Below, piece after piece: positions 21,225 to 33,317 of a DNA stretch of 64,000 nucleotides. The notes beneath the pieces were generated by a model that worked only from the letters and a program-made list of their open reading frames with translations, searched no databases and was not told the origin of the DNA. This DNA comes from Termitomyces sp. T153 (lineage: Eukaryota; Basidiomycota; Agaricomycetes; Agaricales; Lyophyllaceae). Numbering within the stretch: position 1 is the first letter of the stretch; each line of letters begins with the position of its first letter. The stretch spans positions 236,101 to 300,100 of the forward strand of contig JACKQL020000065.1 in the NCBI GenBank assembly GCA_018296165.2, given 5' to 3'. The translations under genes were made by a program, and so were the position numbers.

Positions 21225-21498
21225 TTGGCAGATCTTCCTGATGAAACCCTAAATGCCATATGCAGAAATATTGCGCGATTTACTCTCCTCTGTTCCTACT
21301 TCAAAACGTGTACTGGGAATTGTAGTTCCCAATCATCTTTTTTATCGCCGTATATGGTGCTCCTTTCGACATCCTGAGCTCTGGCATGCTCTGGAAACGC
21401 AGCCAGAGATGGCTACGCGCTGCCAAAGACTTGATCTCATAGGGAGATTGCGCCCAACAGCCTCCTCGGATTGGGATGTTTCTGTATATTCCACATAG
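21225..21498 (+). pseudogene. F-box-type gene fragment
   Basis: Frame one at 21225 reads LADLPDETLNAICRNIA, an F-box start. The matching continuation TSKRVLGIVVPNHLFYRRI followed by FRHPELWHALETQPEMATRCQRLDLIGRL is in another frame, beginning near 21253. These blocks resemble the N-terminal part of basidiomycete F-box/LRR-like proteins, which link targets to SCF ubiquitin ligases. The frame change near 21275 and the stop at 21496-21498, after about 90 residues, point to a truncated pseudogene. Base composition is host-like, with ordinary CpG content. Confidence 0.5.
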
Positions 21499-21936
21499 GA
21501 ATGAATATTCTCATAGATGTAGAGACATGAAAGCGTAATTTGCCAGTTTAGCAATACATTTTCTTTCACCATTGATTGCGGTAAGGGATGAAGTTCTAGA
21601 TAGTTGAGTTGATATCCTTGTTGCAACCCCTAGTGTTCAGTTCAGAGGCCCCCGTGACGCATTTCCGAACAGATTAATTGGCCTCAGCACAAGCAAGCAC
21701 CCATCAGATCACTGGCTTCATTTTGAAACAGGTGGATACTTGGTTCCAAGATTAGCGATTATCATTCCATGGACCTCATCGTTATCTATCAAGTAAGCTT
21801 GTGTCATACCGACTACCTCGCTAGAACTCATTCCTTTTCCCTTCATCTACACTGCACAGCTTATTTTGTATGTATGCTTGGTTTGTACGATATTCCCGAT
21901 ACCCGAGTTGCCATGAAAGATGTATCAATGTGAAAC

Positions 21937-24155
21937 TCAGCCCAAAACACGTTTGGCCCGCACAAATAGGTCCTCGACCAGTTCCCAGCTGATTGGTTTT
22001 GACTCTGGAGGGTTGAGAAATTTCGATCCTTGTAGATCGAGAAAGACGGGCGGTTTCCTGAATTCATCATTAAGGACTTGATTCTGAGCGCTCATCAGCT
22101 CAATCAAAATACTCGCAAGTGCTGCGACTACTTCGCCGTGGCAGCGCCCAACACATGCGAACGCTCCTGACCACAACAACTTTCGTTGCCGCCGAAGTTT
22201 GGAAAGATCCGTGCATATGAATACGTCATGAAAAGTATCCCTGACTTGTTCGTTCTTCGGATGCTGAGTGAGGGCCCGTCTCGCAAGTGTGTAAAGAAAG
22301 ACCAGAATAAACGACTCCATATCATGATGTATACTGCGCGCGATAGGTTTTAGCGCGAGCGCGGCCTGAAGTACATTATACGGCAGAAATGGGACCTTAA
22401 CAATGCTTAATTAGGAAGAGGACAATGAGCAGACAGATAAATAGAATTTTACCTCGAAGGGCGACTCGCGCATTGAAGACAGAATACTACATTCCATGGT
22501 AGATTGCATCTGGGTCTGTGTGGCGACCAAAGAATCGCGAGATTCATTACTTGATTCGCTATCAGGCCCTACGATGAATCCTTCCATTTCTAGAGGTACT
22601 GGAGTCCTGTTGCGACGTTCATCCCAGAGGTAGATATTGTCTGGGAGAATACCAAGAGAAGTGGTATCCTTGTTGGACATGGCTATGTAGCCTTATCAAG
22701 ATGATTCTTTAGTCGAAACTCATTGCAAAAGGAGGTGGACTTACCTTGGATAACAGCAAGAAAACCACTAACCAGCTCCATGTCAGAGTTCGCTTCCCAC
22801 AACATCTTGCCCGCAGGTGTGATCACAAGATACTGAAGAACGAGATTGTTCCTATCCTTTAATTTGCATTTTCGTACACTCTCGATATCCAGAGGTAAAT
22901 CATGATCGGACCAGAGAAAATCCCCAGCGACCAAGCATGTCCCTCTTCCAAGCTGGGAACTAGATGATGAGCCACCACTACCGGAGTTTCCGGAGATCGA
23001 CTCCATTCGCCATGCAACTGCCAGCATGGCAGGCTGCTCCCCGTAATAGATGTTCCAAACGGAAGCGCCACGACCCATCAATGACATACTGATGAAGATC
23101 GGTTTCCCTTCGGTCAGAAATCGCTGGCATCCCGAGGACACACCACCCGTTTCCACCACAAATGATGGGTATGCTGTTTGATGATATGTATGGCCAGGAG
23201 AAAGGTACATATTGGGGTTATGGCCAAGGTCTACGAGGGACATATCATGGCTGAGTCTTCGGATGACACGAACGAAAAGATCCAGATTTGCAGAGAAGGC
23301 ACGGCGTTCAGATGACAACATCCCGGCACGATCGAAGACGGTGACCGAAAACGAATCTTTGTCTAAGATAACTCCAATGACGTAGAGTAGAAAAGGCCTG
23401 CTGTAAAAGATACGGCTGGCATATGCAAGAGCTTTAGCATCCAACGTAGCATCGTCCATTGAAAGTCCATAGAATGGATGAGGTTGTTCCTTTGCCGTCC
23501 CAAGCATAAGAAAGGACACAAGCTGGCGTCGATATATAGAACGCCGACTCAATGTCTTATATTTATTTTCCAAGTCCATGTCAACGAGGGATAGAACTTG
23601 GAAAGACGGTAGCAGAGGATCTTCGTCTTCAAAGGAACGCGGATCAGTGACATGGAACTGGCGATGATATCGCCCGTCCTCATGGGTCTCGTAGTCCACG
23701 ATAAATTGACAGATAGTCTCCTAAAACGAATCTGAGTAGCTGATTTATTCAGAAAAGATTATATACACCATATTACGGTAAAGAGAGGCTTCCAGATCTT
23801 TCCTGCCCCTTCTATAAAAAAGGCCCGGTTCTTCTTCTATTTGAGAGATATATTGGCCACATTCTTCACGCAATTTAGTTACACAACGACGAACGAAAGA
23901 ATCGGAAACGCTTGAAATGCGAAGAATCTTGTTCAGAACCACGTCATCATCGATCGAAAGACAGTCTTCAGAATATGTTTCATAATCTGAATAGTCGTCG
24001 AGGGATTCGAGGTCTGACTCTGACTCTGACTCTGAATGTGGGGGGGACATTTCAATGCGCGTTTGAGAGTACGGGGATTGGAAAGGTGCTTTTTGAAGTT
24101 CTGATGTGTTGGGTTCTGTCAAGTTGAAATGCAAATTCAAATTGTCGGCCCCCAA
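21937..24155 (-). CDS. FunK1-family pseudokinase, four exons
   Basis: The deduced CDS is complement(21937..22395, 22453..22691, 22745..23720, 23769..24155), 2061 nt, 686 residues, with GT-AG introns of 57, 53 and 48 bp and no stops. The N-terminus has an SESESES run. The FunK1 (fungal-type protein kinase) fold is recognisable by the glycine loop LMGRGASVW and the C-lobe block HHDMESFILVFLY. Three kinase hallmarks are missing: the beta-3 lysine reads LAVAW where the sister gene at 57.5-59.5 kb reads LKLAW. The catalytic loop HRDIS is absent (GIL joins PDNIYLWDE), and the metal-binding aspartate position is glycine (GFIVGPD). Because the splice frame is open, it may be a translated non-catalytic protein. 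Start ATG is the first in frame after an upstream stop-rich stretch. Confidence 0.8.
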
Positions 24156-24212
24156 GCTTACACGTGACTACAACACAACAATGACAAAAATGACGTTGAC
24201 CTCCCTTACAAG

Positions 24213-24262
24213 CATGAAGCTACGCCCCGTGCCTTCGGCACGGGCCTGTAGCTCTTGCTTCA
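24213..24262. repeat. Hairpin header of the minisatellite
   Basis: A strong imperfect palindrome: CCCGTGCC and GGCACGGG separated by TTC, with outer arms AGCTAC and GTAGCT and a further ATGAAG/CTTCAT pairing. The same header precedes the array at 63.85 kb in decayed form. Confidence 0.75.
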
Positions 24263-24680
24263 TCCCAGACCCAACCTCACTTCATTCGGTTAGGTCCTCG
24301 ATATTCTACTCAATGCTTCATCCCAGACCCAACCTCACTTTGTTTGGTTAGGTCCTCAATATTCTACTCAATGCTTCATCCCAGACCCAACCTCACTTTG
24401 TTTGGTTAGGTCCTTGCATTTCAAACTTAATGCTTCATCCCAGACCCAACCTCACTTTGTTCGGTTAGGTCCTTGCATTTCAAACTTAATGCTTCATCCC
24501 AGACCCAACCTCACTTTGTTTGGTTAGGTCTTTGTATTTCAAACTCAATGCTAATTCCCAGACCCAACCTCACTTTGTTTGGTTAGGTCCTTGTATTTCA
24601 AACTTAATGCCAAGTCCCAGACCCAACCTCACTTCATTTGGTTAGGTCTTTGTATTTCCAACTCAATGCTAAGTCCCAGA
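24245..24680. repeat. 58-59 bp minisatellite array, about 7 units
   Basis: Successive CCCAGACCCAACCTCACTT words start at 24264, 24322, 24380, 24439, 24498, 24557 and 24616, with a partial unit at 24675. The period is 58 bp in the first units and 59 bp later. The spacer changes from ATATTCTACTCAATG to ATTTCAAACTTAATG. No coding function is apparent; ORFs through it are repeat artefacts. Confidence 0.92.
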
Positions 24681-25514
24681 ACTATTGAGAACATCTATAC
24701 TACACTGTCATCTCATATACATTAGGTGCTGAAATTCACAGAGGATAGCAATTTGGTGTTTGAAAGAGATCTACCTTAAAAGCAGAAAGCCAATAACTGT
24801 TTAGAAAAGAAAATGGATAATACTTGAATTAGTTCTCAGACAAATATAGAAAAAGCATACCTGAAAAGCTACTGAACACTCAGAAAGGGAGCCTAATGAA
24901 GAATGTAGTGAAGTCTGATTTCAGCCATGATTTGTCCATAAAAGTTACACTCAGAAAAAGAGTACACCTAGCCCAATTCAGCTTCAATATAGAAACAATC
25001 ACCAAAATCAGCCATTGGACAATTAAGCAAAGAAAAGAAAGCCCACTTGAAAGAAGAGAAAGCTACTCAATGCTCAGAAAAAGCCTGAAGAAGGATGCAA
25101 TAGTGGAAATCTAGTTATCAGCTATGATCAGTGATTGGAGATGACAAACAGTAGAGCATACATGGCCAGGTTGAGTGTAAAAACCTCCAAAAGAGGGTCA
25201 GTAGAGTCTATCAGGCCAAACAAAGCTTCTTCTCACAGTATCAGAGCAGAGAGAATGGTTGATGCTTCATATTGGAAAGAGAGTTCAAAAGAAAGAGTGA
25301 TTCAGTGCAATGATTGATCTTTGCCACACACCAAAGGAAAAGGCCAAAAATTTGAAGCCAGCCAAGTTACATAATTTTACATAAGCATTACATAAGGAAT
25401 CTTCCCAGGTTGTTGGAAGATTGAGGCACAGCCACTTTCCCAGGGGTCATCACATAGTATATAGATACATAATAACTTATGTTATATATCTAACACAAAA
25501 ACTCACTATGGAGA
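24681..25514. other. Intergenic, nothing identified
   Basis: A-rich, CpG-poor sequence; several short ORFs lack domain support. Confidence 0.4.
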
Positions 25515-25680
25515 TAGCCCAACATCTCTCTTTTTTTTTTTTGGTGGTGTCACAACAGGGGCGCAGACAGCACACTATGTCAGCCTCTACATCCCAGGAC
25601 AGGAGCAAAAAATATCGCCTTTTTTCGGGCCAGGAGCCACCTCATGGAAATGCTTCTACGCACAGAGTGTGGGGCTTGTA

Positions 25681-28600
25681 TTATCCAATACCCACTAAAA
25701 CTGCGGCTGCTTTTCTCCATGCCCTGACCGGGGTCGCTTTGTCTGGTAAAAAACTTTGCCACATACTCTTGACTGTCCCAGGCTTGATTGTCATTTTACC
25801 AAACCTTTTGTTGTCTGTGGCTAAGCAATCAAGCTTTATATGCCGCGTCAGAGTGGCCTTGATTCTACCTATCATTATCTTCTCTGTGGGCACATTTTCG
25901 GGGTCAGCCTCTTTAGCTATTGTCCAGTCACATCTTGCTTTCCAAATTGTGTACATTGCTTCTAATAGATTTTTGCCATAAAGCATCTTTTACCTTTGTT
26001 TAGTCCTTGGCTCCTTCCTGATAGGGCACACCCTAGCTGATCCCCAAAGGATGGTTTCTTGTATGGGATACCTCTCTGCTCAAAGAGTTTCTGAACAAAG
26101 TTCCAGACTGTTCTTTGTCCTGAGGCTTCACATTCTGTGAGGATATGGTCTAGCGACTCTTCCACCCTACATTTGGGGCATAAAGATCTGTTTTCATAAT
26201 TTGTTATATTTTCCCAGTATTTCCTGACTTTATATGCATTGTGTAGTGCCTTCCACAGGAACACCCTTACTTCCCTTGTCAGGCATTTGTTTTTTGTGGA
26301 CATCCATATGACTTGGTCTGATGGTACTTCCCCAGTCCTTTCCTTTGCTGCCCACCTCATAATGTCAAGATGAGTTATTGTTCCTTTCCTTTCAGGAGAT
26401 GGTGCAGATTCTATTATACCTCTATATGCTAGTGCCTGTGTGATTGATGCTAGTTTAGCGCCAGTGACCTCGTAGCCTATTGGCGTGTCAAGTAGTATAT
26501 TGTCTGGGACAGGTTTCCTGGCTCCCATATTTGCCAGTGCATCTGCTCCTTACCCACTATTCCTGCATGCCCTTTGACCTTTTCCAGGAGAGTTAGTCCT
26601 TTTCTTGCTCTTAGCTAGGCTACTAGGGTCTGTAATATGTTTCTGTTGGCATTCCTATCCAGCCATTATCCTCTCTTCTTCCCAAGAATCTAGTAATGTT
26701 GTCTATCGTGATCTGGGAGTCACTTCTGATTAATATCATTTGGTCAGGGTGGACTGCTTGTGCAGCAACCATTATTGCCACAGTCTCACCTGTATTATTC
26801 ATTGGAGTTATGTCCTCAAGGAGTCTTATCCCTTTATTTCAGAGGTTGCCATCTCCAAACCATATACTGGCCCCTGCTACTGCATGGCCTCCCTCATTTC
26901 TGACACAGGAGCCATCTGTGTATATTGTTGTTATGGTGGGACTTTCCTCCCCCCACCTGCTGTAGTCTAGGTTGTCTGTCAAGTCTGTCTTTTTGGTCAT
27001 GAAGACCCAGAATCCCTCTCTCAGGGAGCCCTTCATTGAGATGTTGAGTTTGAAGAGGGCTACCTTCTCATCAAGTAGAAGGGTGTCTTTGTCAATGCTT
27101 GTTTCCTATCTGTCATCTGGTGAGTTTGGATTCCATTTCCTCCCCAGCTTGTTTATGTATTCTCTGGCAGTCGTGCTGCATTTGTTTGGGTTATTGCACC
27201 CCATTCCCCTATGTTCACAGCAGGGTCTGCATGCACAGTTCTTTCTGGCTTTATGTCTTGTGTTTAGAGCAGGGTCAAGGTCTTGGCCCAGTCGTAGCAT
27301 ATTGCCAGTCATTCTAACCTTGTGGGTTTCATGCATGCATATCATAGTGTCTGTGTGTATGCGGAAGTTTTTCTCTTGTGCAAGCCCTAGGTGGAGCCAG
27401 ATCAGCATTTCCATCTTCAGGGACTTTTTGAGTGTCATGGGATGGAAACCTATCTGGTGCTCCCTAGCTATCTTCAACATGTCACATATCGATGTGGGTA
27501 GACAATCTTCTCTCATCCTTGTATCTACTGATATGTTCTGGAGGAAGAGGTTAACAAGTACCCCCTCATCACCTCTGAGTTTCTTTGATAGTTTCATTGC
27601 AATGATGTTGTCAACCACATGTGCCTATCTGGGGCATTCTGGCCCTAAATTTAGGTATCTCTTTGCTTTCATGATTTCTATCACCTTGTTTCTTACTCTG
27701 ATATCTAGTAGTTTCCTTCCACCCTTTTCTTGGGGGCATCTTAGGATGTTGAGGCCTATTGTTGGCTTTGACTCAGAGTTCCAGAAGAAATTCCGTATGA
27801 TCTTCTTAAGAAGGTCTTCAACTTGTTTTGGCATGCCCTAGACTCTGGCCCAGTATTGGGTCATACCCCCTACAACCATTCCTATTATCAGTCTCCTTCC
27901 TTCTATTGTTGGGTTGCCCCTGTTCCATTCTTTGAGGTCTGCTGTAACCGCTTCAATGGTGGGGGACCACACACTGACATTGTCGATCTCATTTCCAATG
28001 AAGGCACCCAAGAGTAGTGTTGCTTCTCTGTCTTTTGCTATCTTAATGTTTTCCGGTATGGGAAGGCTATGTGGGGTAGCCTTCCTTGTTTCAAGGATGT
28101 TTTTTTGGAAAGTTGTCAAACCTACAGGGATTACAACAGTCTTGGGTACATTGAACCTAGCTCCTGATGCTTGGCACCAGTCTTTTAGGATTTCCTCCAG
28201 GTCTTTAAAATTGTCTTTCTTGGACAGATATACGGTTGTGTCGTCAGCAAAAAGTGTCATTATGAGTCTCTCTATACCCTCCCCTAAGGTGAGACCCAAT
28301 AGGTTTGATTCTCTTAGTAGCTGAGCCAGTGATTCAATTGCAAAGTTGAAGAGCAAACATGACAGGGGATCTCCCTGTCTTACCCCTCTTTGTACTCAGA
28401 ACGCCTCACTCATCTTGCCATTCAAGATGACTCTTGTTTGTGCATCCTTGTACAGGGCCTTGATTGTGTTGATAAAGGTCATAGGAAAGCCAAATTTCTC
28501 CAGGGATTTGAAGAGGAAGGGGTGCAGAATGCAGTCGTATGCCTTTTCTTGGTCCAGGCATACAATTAGTCCATTGGTCTTTGTAAGCCTGCACCATTCT

Positions 28601-30688
28601 ATAGTCAATTGGGCTACCTCAGTCTGGTCCTCTATACATCAACCTGACATGAAGCCCGCTTGGTCTAGGTGTATGATTGAGGGGGCAACTTCTTTCAATT
28701 AGTTGGTCAGGGCTTTTGTGAATATTTTATAGTCAGTATTTAAGACTGTTATTGGGTGGTAGTTACTGATATCCATCTTGTCTCCTTTTTTGTATATAGG
28801 ACATAGCCATCCTTCCGCAAAGCCTGTATTCATCACAATACCATGCTCCTGTATGTCACCAAAGACTATTGTCAGAGCTTCTGCAACCTCAAAGCCCAGG
28901 CTTTCATCTAGCTTTGTACTTCTCAGCTAGTTCCTTCCACAGTTCATGCACTATGCCATCGAGGCCTGCCACCTTTCCATTTTGGAGATCTTGTATCGCT
29001 CTTAGGACCTCCTCATGTGTTATGTTGCCCTCCATGCTTAGTGATTGGGTTTGTGTCAGGGTTTGCTTAACATGGTTCTTTACATGTGCTTTGTGGGCAT
29101 TTGTTGGTGCCGGTATGTCATCTGTTTGTAGATTGTTATGGTGGTTTTGGGCAATCTCAGCCATCTTAGCTGACCTCCTTTCTAGTTTGTTGTTGTGGGG
29201 ATATGGTCTTTGAAGGGCTGCAATCAGGTCCCTTGATTTGCTCTCCTTATTCATGTTTATCCAGGGTTTCATCAGGGTTTCCCCATTTAGGAAGTAGTTG
29301 GTTGTGATTGTATCTCTTGCATGGGCAAATCTCATCATTTCAAGGTCTTTTATTCTTTTGTCATAAATAGCTGCTTGTTGCCTTTTTGTCGACTTATCTA
29401 GCATACTGTCATTTAATACCTTAGATCTGTCTTTCCTTAGGGCATATATTTCTTTCTGAATCCTCAGTTTCATTGACTTAGAGTGGTCTCTCACGGTTCT
29501 TAGGACCTCTCTTTTGAAGCTCTAGTGGATGACCTGTGGGTTCTTGGTAGTGCTTCAGTTCCTTGTTGAGTTTCTAAGATTTTCCATGTGTCTCATTCCT
29601 ATTTGTTCTAGGGTATCTAATAGAACCTTGTCTTTGGTGAGAAGTATGGGCATAGCATATCTGCCTTCTCCTGTGTATGGGAGTTTGGAGTTCATCAGTG
29701 TCACAGATATCAGCGAGTGATCGGTGTTTACCCCTGATCTCTCAATCTTCCATCCCCAGCTGAAGGGGATCAGTCCTTCATTAACATATATTCTATTGAT
29801 TCGGGATTGGACCGGTCTATTTATCATTTGGAACGAGAAGTCAAGGGTTGAAGGGTTCTCATTCCTCCACCCATCCATCAAGTCCAGATGGTTTTTTAGT
29901 GATATAAGGGACTCTACCATATTGGCAGGGTCTGCATATGCTGGTAGGCGGTCTATGGCCTCTTTGACCATATTCATATCTTCCAACATTATTTGTGGTC
30001 TTGGTATGCTTGGTCATGCTGTCCAATTAGATTTGATTTTGTTCCAGAAGGTCTTATTTTTGCTTGGATCATTCAGAGCATATACATTGAGGCAGCTTAG
30101 GGTTTTGTCATTGTACCATGGGATTTCTATCACTATAGCTCTCCCTGGGTCTAGGACACAGTGTTTTATTTCCTGCCAGTTTGCTAGTTTTTTATTTATA
30201 ATAAAGGCCACTCCCATCACATTTGGCCTGTTTGTATCTAAGCTCATAATAATGTGGATTTGCCTCTCAAATAGTTTGTTTAGTTCCTTCACTTTGTCTT
30301 TGTCGAGGTGTGTTTCCTGGGTTGCAAGGACATCTATTTTCTGTTCTCTCATCAGCTGGCACATTTCTTTCCACTTCATTTGTGTTGAGTTGGATGCACT
30401 GCCCTTCATGTTCAGAGAAGCAAAGGTTATGGCCCCTCTCTTATGCCTGCTCCTCTTTCGTGGTTTAGGATCCAGGAGTACTTCCTCCCTAGCTGATTCT
30501 TCATCATCAGCATAGAGTAGTTCATCTTCTTCCCAGATTGACATCAGTGTGTTCCTTGATCCATTGCCGATTCCTCTCGGGCTGTCCTCAGGGTCATGGA
30601 TGATGGTTTGGCCATTGACCCCTCCTGCCTGAGCAGAGTGGTAACCGTTGCTGTAATTTGTCTCCCATAGGTGTATATTCTCATTCAT
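25681..30688 (-). pseudogene. LINE 2 ORF2: endonuclease, RT, RNase H
   Basis: Endonuclease segment 30688-29555: TQETHLDKDK is kept, but the usual GDFN box reads EDMNMV and the usual RIDR reads RINRIY. TDHSLISV remains. Reverse transcriptase lies at about 29494-27838 (GKVAGLDGIVHELW, CLDQEKAYDCI, RQGDPLSCLLFN, TLFADDTTVY catalytic box intact). RNase H is near 26930 (YTDGSCVRNEGGHAVAGAS), with a finger at about 26150 (CPKCRVEESLDHILTEC). Stops fall at about 30014, 28397, 27838, 27625 and 27106, and the frame changes between 28904 and 28608 and again near 26.6 kb. Confidence 0.87.
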
Positions 30689-31015
30689 TGTGACAGGGTG
30701 TTGGGTTGAGTCATGCTTACAATGGGATGTTGTTCACTTAAGCAGGAACGCTGCATGGCAAGACTCTCATAAATACGATGCCATCTGGACTTTGCCTGGT
30801 CCAGCCAGGGGGTTGTGCTGGGATTACCTGTCGCCCGTAAGCCCAGTAAATTCATCACAATGCATGTGACTCAGGGTGAGGGGAGGGTGATTTATTTGTT
30901 TAGGCTATACATAATTTTGTAGGTAGTCTCAACAGCAGTCATTCCTGCCTTCAGAGTAGTTTAAGTATGTCAGGTTGTAGGCCCCCATCCCTCTACTCCC
31001 GCCCCTCCCAGTACC

Positions 31016-32690
31016 TCATTTCCTGTTGGTCATATTCTGGTTTCTTACAAATTTACTTAAGGGGGCAAATTCAGCTGTTTCTTCAATTTTATTTTCGGCA
31101 TTGGTGTTCCCATACCACCTTTCCAGCTTGGTGTATTCACAATTGGCTTGGTTGTGGTCCACACCCTTGCAGTTAAAACAGTGCAGGCAAGATTCCTCTT
31201 TGACTAGGGCTGCACTACCATAGTCCATATCCACAAAGTGTATGTCATGGAGGTGCTGTAGGAGGGAAAAGTAGCTTGCCCAGGAGATAGGGGGGGTGTT
31301 ATGCAGGTATATGTTCCACCAAGGTTTTTTGGTTCCGAATCTTGCTTTATGGGTGATCACCTCATTGCCTTTAACAAGTCTCACCTCCAAGGTAGATAGT
31401 ATTGTAATGATTGGTTCAAGGTTATGCTGGTACATATTGTCACCAACTAGCTTGCTCTTGTAGAGGGAGGTGAATTCGTTGTTTTTTGTTAAGGCTTTGC
31501 ACACTATTCTAGTTGCTTTGTTTTTGGATTCTTGAATGGTTTTGGCATCTTTGATGCTCAGGGAGAAGCCCTCTAGTGTGCAGAGGAATCAAGGGATGGG
31601 GGGTGAGTATGGGAGCATGAAAGCAGTAGCCTTGAGCATCAAGATTATAGGGTGTGCCATCAGGATGGCATGGGCTTCATTGGTAATCCCAGAGACTAAG
31701 AAGTGGTATGAAGGGTTCTGACAGTCATTTCTGTTATGGGATTGGAGGTCTTTATCCTTCTGTGGGGATGAGAGTTTCACCCTTACCCCGGTCATCTGCT
31801 GGATCAGGGTTTTGAGATTCTCTCCTACAATCACCAGACCCGCTTGATAGCTTCCCTGCCAGTCCTGGATCCAGAGCTTGGGTTCCGGATAGTTATTGAA
31901 ATGTGTCTGCTGTTCTGGGAGTAGGTTGTACCATGATGGGGTTGAGAGATGAATGACTGGGAACCCTTCTGCTGGGGCACGGGACCTTACCATGTTGCCC
32001 AGCAGTTGGGGGGTGGGCTGGGTTCCGGTTTGAAGGAGGTCAGGCTGTGGGGCCATATGTAGGACACTGTCCTGCAACTGGGGTTGTGTGGAGGGTGGTG
32101 GTTCAAGAGATACATTCTGGTTTTGCATGGGGGATGTATGTCTTTACTGTTTAATGATCCATGAGAGGTTGTCATTTTGGGCCTGGTCACTTTGTTTGTC
32201 CTGGGGGGCGGGGCTGGGGGTGGGGGAACGGTGAGGAGGGGAGGACTCTATCATAGTTGTGTCTCCCTCACCATTGTGGTTCCAGGCTCCCTCTTTGATG
32301 CTCTCAGCAAATATGGGCGAGGGAACAATGGATATAGGTGAGCCAACTGGGGCGTCAGTTCCCAAATCCTTCATTTCCATTGAGGGGTTTAGTCGGGATG
32401 TTTCTTCTCTTTTTATCATGGCTATGTACACCTTTTTGTTTTTCAGGACTGGCAATTTGAGGCCTCTTTTTTGCTTTGTCCTGGGGTGTCATAGCGTGGT
32501 TGTTTTGGGGATGGATTGGCTCCTCAGTTTCCTCAGTTCTTGTAGGGGTTTTGGGAGCAATCTGGGTCTTATTTCAGGACAAGCTGTGCCGGGGTGTGGG
32601 CATGCTGTCATCTTGTTTGACTTCCTTGTTAATTATGGGAGCTCATTTATTTTCCTTGTGACTCATGTTTTATCCAGTAGGTGACATGTG
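31016..32690 (-). pseudogene. LINE 2 ORF1: Gag-like protein
   Basis: Open pieces 32455-32144, 32128-31589 and 31504-31016 are in the same frame, separated by single stops. The C-terminal part carries a CCHC knuckle CFNCKGVDHNQANC. The N-terminal part is proline- and serine-rich, and a further in-phase-shifted piece extends upstream to about 32690. The role is RNA binding, by analogy with other LINE ORF1 proteins. Confidence 0.7.
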
Positions 32691-33135
32691 TGCTAGGGTC
32701 ATTAGGTTGCCTCAGAAAGAAAGGTCCCAAGAAAGTTGGAATACCTAGGTCTTGGGTAGTCTTCCCATAGTCACCTAGCTTGACCAAAGCTCGGGTTGGG
32801 TTGTGTAGTGGGGGGGGGTCTCCATGCTGATCAGCCTGCTAGACAGGGGCCTTCATAAGAGGCAGTAGTAGATAGTGCATACCAGCGGGTAAGGCATGGT
32901 TGCTGCATCCAGGCTAGGTGGTGCACATGGTGGTATGAGATCAAGGAGCCCCCCTAGCCCAACATCTCTTCATCGAGAGAAACTGTAGTATATACCTATA
33001 AAGCACATTATGACTGACTTCATTGTGTACATCAACTCTACAAGTGCACGATATCCAGTTGGTTCATGTAGACTGGCTGGGGCGTCTGCCCAAATGAAAG
33101 AGAAGGTAAATTACATAAATGGAACTACTGATATG

Positions 33136-33157
33136 CCTGTCTCGTATACGAGACAGG
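33136..33157. repeat. 22-bp perfect palindrome
   Basis: Both strands read CCTGTCTCGTA inward to the centre at 33146/33147. No adjacent gene explains it. Confidence 0.7.
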
Positions 33158-33317
33158 TGGAATATACTAAAAGATAAGAAGTACCAGTTAACAAGCTGAA
33201 AACTGTAAGCTTGGGTAATGTCAAAAACTGTAGACATGAAAAACTTACCTAGTATAAAAAGAAAATCACTAAAGAACCCAAAGAGCATGCATTGAACAAT
33301 GCCAGCAAAAGCTCTGA

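Larger units (their letters stand above)
25530..32954 (-). mobile_element. LINE 2: full-length non-LTR retrotransposon
   Basis: A 7.4 kb reverse-oriented element with its tail seen as a T run at 25531-25542. It is flanked by 15-bp duplications TAGCCCAACATCTCT (25515-25529 and 32955-32969). It contains ORF1 with a zinc knuckle, and ORF2 with endonuclease, reverse transcriptase, RNase H and a C-terminal finger. It is unrelated in sequence to LINE 1 and more decayed, with many stops and at least two frame changes. It is also poorer in CpG. Confidence 0.92.

Noticed and set aside
24213..24262. Hairpin as an actual Helitron 3' end
   Set aside because: Core resembles Helitron hairpins, but no CTRR terminus follows at the proper distance on either strand.
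24106..24351. ORF through the first minisatellite, and similar ones at 62606-63352
   Set aside because: Translation is a repeat of the satellite unit (PDPTSL..); no protein is expected.
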